Shown in pieces: positions 18,985-27,464 of a stretch of 64,000 nt of DNA (position 1 is the first letter of the stretch; each line of letters opens with the position of its first letter). The translations under genes were made by a program, and so were the position numbers. Origin of the DNA: Sphingobacterium wenxiniae (GTDB lineage Bacteria; Bacteroidota; Bacteroidia; Sphingobacteriales; Sphingobacteriaceae); the NCBI RefSeq assembly GCF_900116225.1, contig NZ_FOZZ01000006.1, forward strand, positions 211,945-275,944, read 5' to 3'. The notes under the pieces are model-generated. The model was not told the DNA's origin. It ran no database searches and saw only the letters and a list, made by a program, of their open reading frames with translations.

Positions 18985-19542
18985 TCACTCCTTCTTCAAG
19001 GTTATTATATGCGCCTGGTCGTCTTTTAGGATGAGTTCACGATCGGTAAGGCTTAATACCGAATAGCCTGTCTTTTTTCCGTTTTCAACAAGTATTAACC
19101 GGTTTTCAAGGATGTTAAATGTTCCGGAACTTCCCGACACCGGCGTGCAGTCTTTGCTATACAGTAAATGAGTATAGTTACTTCCCGAAAAGGTGAAATA
19201 CGATTTTGCCTGACAGTTGTCTTCCGGCTTTCCTGTTTCAGAAACATAGTACCATTTCCCGGTATATTTTGTTACATCTCCGATCTGCGGACTGTTGTTT
19301 TCACGCTGAGCTTGTTGTTCTTTTTTGCGTTTTTGCTTTTCCCGTTTCTTTGCTGGATCGCCATCTACCGCCCGGTCAATGGTCTTACCTACTTTTTCCG
19401 ATGTTTTCTGTTCGGTTTTCCGCAATACGGTACGCTCGGCTGCCTTTTCTGCACTTTTCCCCACTTTCTCGAAGAACTGGGCTTCTGCCACAAAGGCACA
19501 CAGCAGCATAGCCAGCGCGAACAAATGTTTTAAGGTTTTCAT
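18985..19542 (-). CDS. Secreted lipocalin-like protein
   Basis: A 185-residue protein with signal peptide MKTLKHLFALAMLLCAFVAEA. A very basic, helical region (about 25-80, many K, E, R, Q) precedes a small beta domain (about 90-185: YTGKWYYVSETG, SYFTFSGSNYTHL, NRLILVENGKKTGYSVLSL) like the lipocalin-like domains common in Bacteroidota. It starts 11 bases after lipoprotein B ends and probably belongs to the VWA-lipoprotein B-lipocalin operon. The ligand is unknown. Confidence 0.65.
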   Translation of the reverse strand: MKTLKHLFALAMLLCAFVAEAQFFEKVGKSAEKAAERTVLRKTEQKTSEKVGKTIDRAVDGDPAKKREKQKRKKEQQAQRENNSPQIGDVTKYTGKWYYVSETGKPEDNCQAKSYFTFSGSNYTHLLYSKDCTPVSGSSGTFNILENRLILVENGKKTGYSVLSLTDRELILKDDQAHIITLKKE

Positions 19543-19553
19543 AGCTTTGTTTT

Positions 19554-20345
19554 TTAGTTGGCTTTTTTATAGAAATATTCGTGTGTTTGTACCGCGACAT
19601 CAGAACCTCTGTTATAGACTTCGGCTTTCATCGGGTAGCCGGCTTGGTTGTATGTGTATTTATATATCTGGTCTGTTACCCATCCGGGCGAAGTTGTTTT
19701 TATCGCTTGTGGGTTATTGACTGCACTGAATTTCCATGGCCAAGGTTGGCTGGCTAAATTTCCGTTCTTGTCATCATAATTGCCATTTTCGATAATGCTA
19801 CCGGTCGTGACTAAATTCGCATTTATCAGGTTTCCTTTATTATCAAAGGTGTAGGTATTCGTGACTGTACCTCCATCATCCTCATCAATAAAGGTTTGCG
19901 TAACAGTGTTTTGGGAATAGGTGTAGCGAATGGTCAGTGGATCGTTGTTATCGTTCGGACTGTACAGAATGCCCGATACAGGCTTATCGCCAGTTCCTCC
20001 GTAACTGTATTCTTCTCTCAAATGGACGTTACCCCCAGCCGCTAAATGGTCGAGCCTAATCAGTTTGCCTGTATTGTCTCGGGTTAAATCAAAACCTCCG
20101 CCTGTCTCCGGATTACGGACGTCAGTCAGCAGGTTTTGGGTATTATATTGATACGTCTCGATTATTTTTCCATTCACCTTCCACTCGACGAGCAAAAGTT
20201 TATCCCCCGGAGATACTGCCGATGGTCCGGCATAGCACGGGCTTTCTTCATCGTTGGGGTCACAATATTCTTTGTCCTTAGAACAGGATGTCACCACAAT
20301 GGTTATAAAAAACAGCCAGATGGTTTTTTTGATTATTGTTTTCAT
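19554..20345 (-). CDS. Secreted lipoprotein B (paralogue of lipoprotein A)
   Basis: A lipoprotein of about 263 residues starting MKTIIKKTIWLFF at 20345; the open frame extends upstream into the VWA gene without a better start. Lipobox VVTSC is followed by SKDKEYCDPN and the shared DEESPCYAG motif. The YD/RHS-like repeats (YQYNTQNLLT, YTFDNKGNLI, YTYNQAGYPMKAEVYN) match lipoprotein A along the whole length, and the 5' DNA is also visibly similar, so a local duplication is likely. It lies 28 bases after the VWA gene. Function is unknown. Confidence 0.7.
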   Translation of the reverse strand: MKTIIKKTIWLFFITIVVTSCSKDKEYCDPNDEESPCYAGPSAVSPGDKLLLVEWKVNGKIIETYQYNTQNLLTDVRNPETGGGFDLTRDNTGKLIRLDHLAAGGNVHLREEYSYGGTGDKPVSGILYSPNDNNDPLTIRYTYSQNTVTQTFIDEDDGGTVTNTYTFDNKGNLINANLVTTGSIIENGNYDDKNGNLASQPWPWKFSAVNNPQAIKTTSPGWVTDQIYKYTYNQAGYPMKAEVYNRGSDVAVQTHEYFYKKAN

Positions 20346-20373
20346 TCTCTTTTTCTTTAAATCATTCATTATT

Positions 20374-21372
20374 TTATTCATAACTGATTCGGAAAGGCAC
20401 CTGTATTTCACCTCCAAAAGGGAAACGGATCGTAATCTCGTGTGTAATATCGCCACTTCCCTGAAAGAGGTTAGGTGAATCGGTGTGGCTTATCGTCCAT
20501 TCCGTTTGATAATAGATTGCTGTATTGGATAGCAACTTGCCCAGATTACCGAAAATACTGATTAGCTGCCGAGCATCTTTGGCATACATGAATGCTCCTC
20601 CGGTCGCTACTGCCTGCTGTTGTAAATGTACCGTATTTACATCGCCCAAACCGACATTATACAAGGACACGTCTTGACTTAGAGCATGCGACGCTACATT
20701 ATCGGAAGAACCGCTTCCTTGCCCATCTGTAAATGTTAAAACAGCTTTATTGGGTTTGGCGGAATTACTTTTTGTATAGGAGATTGCTTCGTATTGGGAT
20801 TGGTACAGGGGCGTCCCGCCTCCTTCCTTGCCACGAAGCTTTTCAATTTCCTGTATCACCATGGCGGTGTCGGTCGTAAAAGCCACTAATTCGTTATGTG
20901 TCGAACCAGAAAACGACCACAAAGCCACATCATTTCCTGTACCTAAGTTATTGCAGAAAATTTTGGCAGCATCTAGCCGGTAATTCTCTCTATCGGTTGA
21001 GCTGATGCTACCACTTTGATCCATTAGCATTAGAGCTGAATAGTTTTTTTTAGCAGTTCCGTTGATCAGTTTGGAGAGGTTATGCGAAAAACCAAAATCA
21101 TTACCCCGAAACGTCAGACTGTCTATACTAAAGTTTTCAGATTTTAGGTTGTCTTCGATATTTTCTGAATCGCGAAATACCGCCAGATCCAGCCGGAATT
21201 TGAGCCTATCATTTGTTTTTTCCAACACCACGACACGTAGAATAGCCGCAGAAGGCAAGGAATTATCATCAATAGGATCGATAATTGGTGCTGGACCGTT
21301 ATCTTTTTTACAGCCGAAAAGACAGCCCAAGAGTAAAACTCCTGTCAAAATAAATTTAATGTTCGTTTTCAT
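20374..21372 (-). CDS. VWA-domain lipoprotein
   Basis: A surface or periplasmic lipoprotein of 332 residues; the start at 21372 (MKTNIKFILTG) gives a signal peptide with lipobox LFGC. After a beta N-terminal domain, a von Willebrand factor A domain starts with the metal-site motif LMLMDQSGSIS (DxSxS), a Thr in GGGTPLY and the Asp in LTFTDGQGSGS, so the MIDAS looks intact and able to bind Mg2+ and a protein ligand. A C-terminal beta part follows. It heads a three-gene minus-strand operon and is divergent from the histidine kinase. The ligand is unknown. Confidence 0.8.
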   Translation of the reverse strand: MKTNIKFILTGVLLLGCLFGCKKDNGPAPIIDPIDDNSLPSAAILRVVVLEKTNDRLKFRLDLAVFRDSENIEDNLKSENFSIDSLTFRGNDFGFSHNLSKLINGTAKKNYSALMLMDQSGSISSTDRENYRLDAAKIFCNNLGTGNDVALWSFSGSTHNELVAFTTDTAMVIQEIEKLRGKEGGGTPLYQSQYEAISYTKSNSAKPNKAVLTFTDGQGSGSSDNVASHALSQDVSLYNVGLGDVNTVHLQQQAVATGGAFMYAKDARQLISIFGNLGKLLSNTAIYYQTEWTISHTDSPNLFQGSGDITHEITIRFPFGGEIQVPFRISYE

Positions 21373-21513
21373 CTTGTTTACCGTTTTGTTTATAAAAATG
21401 GGTTCAATGCCTGAACTTTTGATTGCTTTCATGATTGATGTGACTTATATAATTTCACCTGTCTCCCTTACCTCATACTTGCAAAAAGCATCCTCTATCT
21501 CCTTTTGTAAAAG

Positions 21514-21558
21514 CAAAGTTACAGGAGCATGTCCGCCCGACTTACCCCCAAAAGGGGG
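21514..21558 (-). promoter_or_regulatory. Promoter module of the VWA operon
   Basis: On the minus strand, CCCCCTTTTGGGGG (21545-21558) lies 27 bases before TAACTTTG (reverse of 21514-21521), followed by GCTTTTAC. It is the second copy of the module upstream of lipoprotein A. It faces the kinase promoter. Confidence 0.5.
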
Positions 21559-21580
21559 TTTTTATTGGGGATAAATAACT

Positions 21581-21588
21581 TACCTTTG
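21581..21588 (+). promoter_or_regulatory. Predicted -7 element of the kinase promoter
   Basis: TACCTTTG matches TAnnTTTG, 43 bases before the kinase ATG. No convincing -33 element is seen. Confidence 0.4.
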
Positions 21589-21631
21589 TTATAGCATTGC
21601 TAACAGAAGTTGTAAACACTTAATAAAGACC

Positions 21632-23602
21632 ATGATGGGAAGGTATCGGAAAATAAGGATAAGGATGGGTGGGTTATTTTGCTGTATTTTATTGGGACTA
21701 ACTTTTCCTTTGAATCTTTTGGCTCAATCTTTAGATTCTTTGATTTTGAAACATACGGATAGTGCAGGAAAAGTGCATATAAAATTGTTGTTAGAAGATA
21801 GTAAAAAGCATATGTATAGCCATCCCACCGAAACTTTTCATTTAGCTGAGCGAGTACTTAATATTGCTGAAATGCAAAAAGATAAATTAGGAAGAGCTCG
21901 AAGCTATCAATTTTTGGGAATCTGCCATTTTCAGGTTACGGCCGATTATGATTCGGCTGTTTTTTATTTGCAGAAAGCTGAAAGGTTATTTCTATCCTTA
22001 CCAAGTAAGGAAGCTATTGAAGGGAATGCCATGGTGCAACATAACTTCGGAACTATAAAGCAGGTGAAAGGTGAATATGCATTAGCGATTGATTATTATA
22101 TTCAAGCGTTGAAGCTATTTGATGAGGTAGAGAATACAAAATTTTATGCTTATACGCTGAACAATATTTCTACGTTGTACGCCTTGGTGAAAGATAACCA
22201 AAAGGCTGAAAAATATGCAAGAGCGTGTATTAAACTCTCTCAACAGCAAGGCGATGCTTTTATGAAAGCAACGGGTAGCATAGCTTTGGCTGACGCATTA
22301 TTGCAACAAGGGGAGTATAATGAGATAATGCCTCTGTTGGAAGTCATTCTGGAATATGGACAAACTCATAATGACCCATATAAGGTCTTATTATACCACT
22401 TAAATTATGGGACTTATCTTATGAAATATAAGAAGGATTATGCATCTGCGGTGAAAGAATATGAGAAAGCACTCGCGTTAACAGAATCCATTGGAGACGA
22501 ATGGGAATTGATGCGGCAAAACTCTGCCTTATCAGAAGCCTATTTGCAAAATAATCAATTTGACGAAGCTTATTCATCAGCTCAACGCAGTATGCTGCTG
22601 AGTGAAAAGTTGGGTGCTAAGGATAAGAAGGAAATTGCCTTGTTTGTTTTGGCACAAGTTAATGTCCATAAAAGAAAATTTGAACAAGCATATCAACAGC
22701 TATATTCAGCTTATTTGCTTAAAGACACTCTTTTCAATGATGACAGTCAGCAACATACTGCATTTATAGAAACAGTATACCAAACGGAAAAGAAAGAACT
22801 CAAAATCGAAGCTTTGGAAAAACAACGGCAACTCTATATTTGGCTTGGTATTGCCGGGGGGACTATTCTGCTTACGGTACTCGCATTTGCTTTGATACGT
22901 TATCGATTAGCGGTTAATAAACGTAAACTGGCCGAAGAAGAAGCCCAACGTTTGCAACAGGAAAAACAGCTGGTGGCCGTGCAGGCCACCTTGGATGGTG
23001 AAGCAGCTGAACGCTCGCGCTTAGCGAAAGACTTGCATGATGGCTTGGGGAGTATGCTTTCTTTGGTGAAATTTAATTTGCCACAGATGAAAGGAGAGGC
23101 TGCTGTATTGGATACAATTGACGTTACCCGTTTTCAGAAAGCTTTAGGAATGCTGGATGATTCCATACAGGAGTTACGACGTGTAGCACATCATATGATG
23201 CCAGAATCATTGCTTCGTTATGGCTTGAGAGTATCCCTGACAGATTTCTGCGAAGCAATTCCGATTGCTGATTTTCATTACTTCGGCGATGAAAGTCGTC
23301 TGTCCGAAAAAATGGAAATCATGATTTACCGCTGTATCCATGAATTGGTTAACAATGCCTTGAAACATGCCCAAGCAAATCACATCAATGTGCAACTGGT
23401 ACAGGAGGAAGACCGTATCTCATTTACTGTGCAGGACGACGGTATCGGTTTCGATCAGGAAAAGGTGACGGAAGGCATGGGCTTGCAGAATGTGCGACAG
23501 CGTGTTGCCGCTTTTGCAGGGGAGATGCATATCTATTCTACGGAACAGGGTACTGAGATCCACGTTGAAATAGAATTACCAAAAACCGAAAACAATGATT
23601 AA
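21632..23602 (+). CDS. TPR-containing sensor histidine kinase (HisKA_3 type)
   Basis: A 656-residue kinase of the NarX/DesK class. It has a signal peptide (about 1-31), five to seven TPR-like helical repeats in the periplasm (about 50-380), a coiled linker and a transmembrane helix (about 403-425). The HisKA_3 box ERSRLAKDLHDGLGSMLS carries the phospho-acceptor His at about 468. A HATPase domain ends the chain (DDGIGFD, GMGLQNVRQRV). Such TPR kinases in Bacteroidota sense envelope signals. The stop overlaps an ATG (ATGATTAA) that begins a truncated copy of a response-regulator gene, a relic of translational coupling. Confidence 0.9.
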   Translation: MMGRYRKIRIRMGGLFCCILLGLTFPLNLLAQSLDSLILKHTDSAGKVHIKLLLEDSKKHMYSHPTETFHLAERVLNIAEMQKDKLGRARSYQFLGICHFQVTADYDSAVFYLQKAERLFLSLPSKEAIEGNAMVQHNFGTIKQVKGEYALAIDYYIQALKLFDEVENTKFYAYTLNNISTLYALVKDNQKAEKYARACIKLSQQQGDAFMKATGSIALADALLQQGEYNEIMPLLEVILEYGQTHNDPYKVLLYHLNYGTYLMKYKKDYASAVKEYEKALALTESIGDEWELMRQNSALSEAYLQNNQFDEAYSSAQRSMLLSEKLGAKDKKEIALFVLAQVNVHKRKFEQAYQQLYSAYLLKDTLFNDDSQQHTAFIETVYQTEKKELKIEALEKQRQLYIWLGIAGGTILLTVLAFALIRYRLAVNKRKLAEEEAQRLQQEKQLVAVQATLDGEAAERSRLAKDLHDGLGSMLSLVKFNLPQMKGEAAVLDTIDVTRFQKALGMLDDSIQELRRVAHHMMPESLLRYGLRVSLTDFCEAIPIADFHYFGDESRLSEKMEIMIYRCIHELVNNALKHAQANHINVQLVQEEDRISFTVQDDGIGFDQEKVTEGMGLQNVRQRVAAFAGEMHIYSTEQGTEIHVEIELPKTENND

Positions 23603-23636
23603 GGTAGCCATAGTTGACGACTTGGACTATCCTTAG
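23595..23636 (+). pseudogene. Truncated duplicate of a response-regulator start
   Basis: ATG at 23595 overlaps the kinase stop and reads MIKVAIVDD, then leaves the family (LDYP) and stops at 23634-23636. The first nine codons match the intact regulator at 23767 in protein, with three synonymous base differences (AAG/AAA, ATA/ATC, GTT/GTA). It is a remnant. Confidence 0.75.
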
Positions 23637-23760
23637 ACTGTCGCTAGGGAAAGTGTGTTGGAATCTAAGGATTTTTATAATAAAGGTAGTCTGAGACTAC
23701 CCTGTATTTAAAGGTTCGTAGAGCGCTTTGCTAACTCTACGAACAGTATAGAATATCCCA
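23622..23760 (+). other. Insertion with three hairpins between kinase and regulator
   Basis: About 139 non-coding bases lie between the truncated and the intact regulator start. Three stems can form: ATCCTTAGA (23629-23637) with TCTAAGGAT (23664-23672); GGTAGTC (23685-23691) with GACTACC (23695-23701); and GTTCGTAGAG (23714-23723) with CTCTACGAAC (23735-23744, 11-base loop). There is no T run, so terminator action is not evident. It may be a mobile structured element or an RNA regulating the second gene. Confidence 0.6.
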
Positions 23761-23766
23761 AACAAT

Positions 23767-24378
23767 ATGATTAAAGTAGCCATCGTAGACGACCATAAGA
23801 TATTAACAGAGGGTTTACAGAATCTTATCGAGGAATCTGGTATAGCCCAAGTAGTCGGCGTTGCACACAGTGCTGTGGAATGCCGTTTGTCACTGGGGTT
23901 CTGGAGACCCGATGTACTGCTTCTGGATGTTGGTTTGCCAGATATGAGCGGCTTGGACTTCTGCAAGGAAATCAAAGCACAATTTCCGGAAATCAAGGTT
24001 TTGGCACTAACAACGCATAATGAATATGCGGTGGTGCGTCAGATGTTGGATAATGGTGCTTCGGGTTATCTCATTAAGAATGCGATGGCGGATGAGGTGT
24101 TGGCCGGTATAGAGGCTGTAACCCAAGGGGAAGTGTTTCTATGTCATGAAGTGGATGTGCTCTTAAAGCGTCCTTCGGAGAAAAATATATGGTTAAGTCC
24201 TCGTGAACGTGAATTGCTAAAATTGATTTCTGAAGGACTCACGAATGCAGAAATTGCAGATCGTATTTTTTTAAGTGCAGAAACTATTCGGGGGTATCGC
24301 AAAAATCTCTTACTCAAATTAGGTGCGAAGAATACGGCGGTGTTGGTCAAGATAGCGATAGAGCAAAAGTTAATATAA
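23767..24378 (+). CDS. NarL/FixJ-family response regulator (partner of the TPR kinase)
   Basis: A 203-residue regulator. The receiver domain has VDDHK (acidic pair at residues 8-9), LLLDVGLPD with the phospho-acceptor Asp at about 54, and the conserved Lys in YLIKNA. The C-terminal LuxR helix-turn-helix begins LSPRERELLKLISEGLTNAEIA and continues AETIRGYRKNLLLKLGA. It lies 164 bases after the kinase stop, where such pairs usually overlap; the extra DNA is the insertion described at 23622-23760. The targets may include the divergent lipoprotein operons, an inference from position. Confidence 0.9.
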   Translation: MIKVAIVDDHKILTEGLQNLIEESGIAQVVGVAHSAVECRLSLGFWRPDVLLLDVGLPDMSGLDFCKEIKAQFPEIKVLALTTHNEYAVVRQMLDNGASGYLIKNAMADEVLAGIEAVTQGEVFLCHEVDVLLKRPSEKNIWLSPRERELLKLISEGLTNAEIADRIFLSAETIRGYRKNLLLKLGAKNTAVLVKIAIEQKLI

Positions 24379-24380
24379 AA

Positions 24381-24410
24381 AAAGCGGCTGTCCTTTTGGA
24401 CAGCCGCTTT
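24381..24410 (-). terminator. Terminator between the response regulator and rpsA
   Basis: A perfect 13-pair stem (AAAGCGGCTGTCC with GGACAGCCGCTTT) with a TTTT loop. Seven T follow on the minus strand, only three on the plus strand, so it acts mainly for rpsA. Confidence 0.85.
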
Positions 24411-24435
24411 AGAAAGTTATGGGGTTAAAACCTAA

Positions 24436-26370
24436 TTATTTAGATTTTTTTTCGTCACCTTCCATTTGCTCTTTCAATTGAGCAAGAACATCTAAATCAC
24501 CTAAAGTAGATTTCTCAACAGAGTCTTTTACTTTTTTCACGGCTGAAGTAGCAGCTTTTGCTTCTTTTTTACGAGCATTGAATTCTTCAATACGCGCTTC
24601 AGCTTTTTGGTCTTCCCAAATACGTGAGTGAGAGATTACAAGACGTTTGTTTTCTTTGTTGAACTCGATGATTTTGAATTCGTTAACCTCGTCAACTTTC
24701 AACGCAGTACCATCTTCTTTTACAGAGTGTTTAGAAGGACAGAAACCTTCAACACCGTATTGTAAAGCTACGATATCACCTTTGTCACCAACTTTGATTA
24801 CTGTACCTTCGTGAACTGAACCTTCAGTGAAGATCGTTTCGAAAGTATCCCAAGGGTTTTCTTCTAATTGTTTGTGACCTAAAGAAAGTTTGCGGTTTTC
24901 TTCGTCAAGTTCCAACACAACAACCTCTAATGTTTCACCTACTTTAGTGAATTCGTTAGGGTGGTTGATTTTCTTAGACCAAGAAAGGTCAGAGATATGG
25001 ATCAATCCATCGATACCGTCTTCCAATTCTACGAACACACCGAAGTTAGTCATGTTCTTAACAACAGCTGATTGTTTAGAACCTACTGGGTAACGCTCAG
25101 TGATGTTTTTCCATGGGTCAGGAGTCAATTGTTTGATACCTAAGCTCATTTTACGCTCTTCGCGATCCAATGTCAAGATTTGTGCTTCGATTTCGTCACC
25201 TACTTTCAAGAACTCTTGAGGTGAACGCAAGTTTTGCGACCATGACATTTCAGAAACGTGAATCAAACCTTCAACACCTGGAGTGATTTCTAAGAACGCA
25301 CCATAGTCAGCTACAGTAACGATTTTACCTTTCACTTTAGAACCTACTTCTAGTGCAGTGTCCAAAGATTCCCAAGGGTGCTCTGACAATTGTTTAAGAC
25401 CTAATGCGATACGTTTTTTCTCGTCATCAAAGTCTAATACAACCACGTTGATAGTTTGGTCTAAAGACAATACTTCTTTTGGATGCTCGATACGGCCCCA
25501 AGAGATGTCAGTAATGTGAAGCAATCCGTCAACACCACCCAAGTCGATGAACACACCGAAGTCAGTGATATTTTTAACAGTACCTTCCAATACTTGTCCT
25601 TTTTCCAATTTCGCAACGATTTCTGATTTTTGGTTTTCTAAATCGTCTTCGATCAATACTTTGTGTGATACAACAACGTTTTTGAATTCATGGTTGATTT
25701 TAACCACTTTGAATTCCATAGTTTTACCTACGTAAACGTCATAGTCACGGATAGGTTTGATGTCGATCTGTGAACCAGGTAAGAAAGCTTCTACACCTTT
25801 GATGTCCACGATCAAACCACCTTTAGTACGTGATTTTACGAAACCATCGATAATTGCATCGTTCTCCAATGCTTCGTTGATAGCTTCCCAAGATTTTTGT
25901 GTTTTAGCACGTTTGCGTGACAATACCAACTGACCGTTTGCATCCTCTTGTGATTCAACAAATACGTCAACTTTGTCACCAACTTTCAAGTCAGGTAAGT
26001 CGCGGAACTCAGATAATGCTACAAGACCGTCTGATTTGAAGCCTACGTTCAAAACAACATCTTTATTATTGATAGATACTACAGTACCTTCAATAATCTC
26101 ACCTTGGTTGATTTGGTTGAACGTTCCAGCGTACTGCTCTTCTAATTTAGTACGCTCAGCTTCGCTGTAGTTACCGAAAGCTTTTTCATCGAAATCCCAG
26201 TCGAAGTCACCTTCTGGTGTGCTCCATGTGCTGGATTTGATGTCGTCGATTAATTTTGAATCTGCTTCAGACTCGATTTTCTCAGTGTCTTTCACTACTT
26301 TAGTGTCAGCACCTTGTAGCTCTGCGTTTTTCGCCGCTAACTCTTTTTCTGCTTCTTGTTTTTTTGCCAT
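24436..26370 (-). CDS. rpsA: 30S ribosomal protein S1
   Basis: RNA-binding protein of the small subunit that helps load mRNAs, important where Shine-Dalgarno sequences are weak as in this phylum. The 644 residues hold six S1 (OB-fold) repeats from about residue 90 to 580, seen as repeated GxVxxIxDFGxFxxL and GLxHxSxxSW patterns (for example VKNITDFGVFIDLGGVDGLL and VEGLIHVSEMSW). An acidic N-terminal extension and a lysine-rich tail flank them. Predicted promoter: TTG-N17-TATCTTTG (reverse of 26410-26437). Confidence 0.96.
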   Translation of the reverse strand: MAKKQEAEKELAAKNAELQGADTKVVKDTEKIESEADSKLIDDIKSSTWSTPEGDFDWDFDEKAFGNYSEAERTKLEEQYAGTFNQINQGEIIEGTVVSINNKDVVLNVGFKSDGLVALSEFRDLPDLKVGDKVDVFVESQEDANGQLVLSRKRAKTQKSWEAINEALENDAIIDGFVKSRTKGGLIVDIKGVEAFLPGSQIDIKPIRDYDVYVGKTMEFKVVKINHEFKNVVVSHKVLIEDDLENQKSEIVAKLEKGQVLEGTVKNITDFGVFIDLGGVDGLLHITDISWGRIEHPKEVLSLDQTINVVVLDFDDEKKRIALGLKQLSEHPWESLDTALEVGSKVKGKIVTVADYGAFLEITPGVEGLIHVSEMSWSQNLRSPQEFLKVGDEIEAQILTLDREERKMSLGIKQLTPDPWKNITERYPVGSKQSAVVKNMTNFGVFVELEDGIDGLIHISDLSWSKKINHPNEFTKVGETLEVVVLELDEENRKLSLGHKQLEENPWDTFETIFTEGSVHEGTVIKVGDKGDIVALQYGVEGFCPSKHSVKEDGTALKVDEVNEFKIIEFNKENKRLVISHSRIWEDQKAEARIEEFNARKKEAKAATSAVKKVKDSVEKSTLGDLDVLAQLKEQMEGDEKKSK

Positions 26371-26409
26371 TAATTATTAATTCTCCTTTTCCCTGCATTG
26401 CAAGGACTG

Positions 26410-26437
26410 CAAAGATACGAAAAACTTTTATTTACAA
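26410..26437 (-). promoter_or_regulatory. Predicted rpsA promoter
   Basis: On the minus strand TTG, a 17-base spacer and TATCTTTG lie about 40 bases before the rpsA start. Consensus match only. Confidence 0.5.
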
Positions 26438-26495
26438 GAGATTATATAGAAAAAAAGTAAGTCGAGAGAGAAAAGTCGTTTGCGTATGATTTGTC

Positions 26496-27461
26496 TCACT
26501 GTTTAAAGGAGTTATACACCCGCGGTTTCACGATTTTAATGCTCTGTTTGGAAAGAGCAATAGCGGCGTTCAGTTCAAAGCCTATCAGGAGAATCAGCGA
26601 GTTGAGGTACATCCAGATCATGACGACAATCAATGTCCCGATGGAGCCATAAAGCTTGTTGTATGCCCCGAAATTGTTAATGTAGAATGTGAATCCCGAA
26701 AAGGTGAGTATCGCCAAAATTGTCGCAAGCGTAGCGCCGGCATTGATAAAGTGCCATTTCTTAGCATCACTGGGTCCAAATTTATACAGCATGCTGACGG
26801 TTATAAAATAAATCCCGAATAGGACTATCCAACGCGAAAGTATGAGGGCAAATGTCCAGAACCAAGAAAGATCATATTCGATATGTTGCTTTAGGTAGTT
26901 GATTACCCAGCCAGTACCAGTGAATATACCGATGCCTAAGGTCAGTGCCAAAACGATGGCAAAGGAAAGCGCAATAGCCAGCATCCTACGTCTGAACCAG
27001 CTTCTTTTTTCTTTGGAAAGGGAGGCTTTATTAAAGGCAACCATCAGGGTGGCCATGCCGTTGGTGGCAAAGAAGGTAGCCAATAGAAAACCGAAAGATA
27101 GCAAGCCGGAATTTTGGTTTTTGATGATGTCTACCAAAGTGGATTGCAGAAACTCGTATGCGTTATCCGGTAGTGCTATCTGTAACAGTTCCAATAGCGT
27201 CTCCTGAAAGTTGTTGACAGGTATATAAGGGATTAAAGTAAAGAGAAAAAGTATCCCCGGAAAGATAGCCAACATAAAGTTATAGGCGAGGGAAGAAGCT
27301 TTGTTCCAGATGGACTCGCGGGCTATCTCCTGAAAGAAAAATGCGAACACGGTATAGAGGGGGAGCGAGCCAAATCCGGGAATAACAGCGACTTTCGTCC
27401 ATTCGATGAACTGGTCATAGGGTTTGAACCGCAATAATGTGCTGTGTATCCTCCGCTTCAT
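26496..27461 (-). CDS. YihY/virulence factor BrkB family membrane protein
   Basis: A 321-residue inner-membrane protein with about six hydrophobic helices (about 40-60, 85-105, 135-160, 175-205, 215-240, 250-310). The family signature SIWNKASSLAYNFMLAIFPG lies before the second helix, and GSIGTLIVVMIWMYLNSLIL near the end. It was once annotated as RNase BN, which is not supported for the family; an exporter or envelope role is suspected but unproven. It lies 3 bases after the thioesterase gene, so the two are co-transcribed. Confidence 0.88.
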   Translation of the reverse strand: MKRRIHSTLLRFKPYDQFIEWTKVAVIPGFGSLPLYTVFAFFFQEIARESIWNKASSLAYNFMLAIFPGILFLFTLIPYIPVNNFQETLLELLQIALPDNAYEFLQSTLVDIIKNQNSGLLSFGFLLATFFATNGMATLMVAFNKASLSKEKRSWFRRRMLAIALSFAIVLALTLGIGIFTGTGWVINYLKQHIEYDLSWFWTFALILSRWIVLFGIYFITVSMLYKFGPSDAKKWHFINAGATLATILAILTFSGFTFYINNFGAYNKLYGSIGTLIVVMIWMYLNSLILLIGFELNAAIALSKQSIKIVKPRVYNSFKQ

Positions 27462-27464
27462 GTT

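Noticed and set aside
21541..21563. CCCCCAAAAGGGGGTTTTT as a plus-strand terminator
   Set aside because: The 5-base stem lies in a divergent promoter region with no plus-strand gene ending before it; the repeat in front of lipoprotein A lacks the T run.
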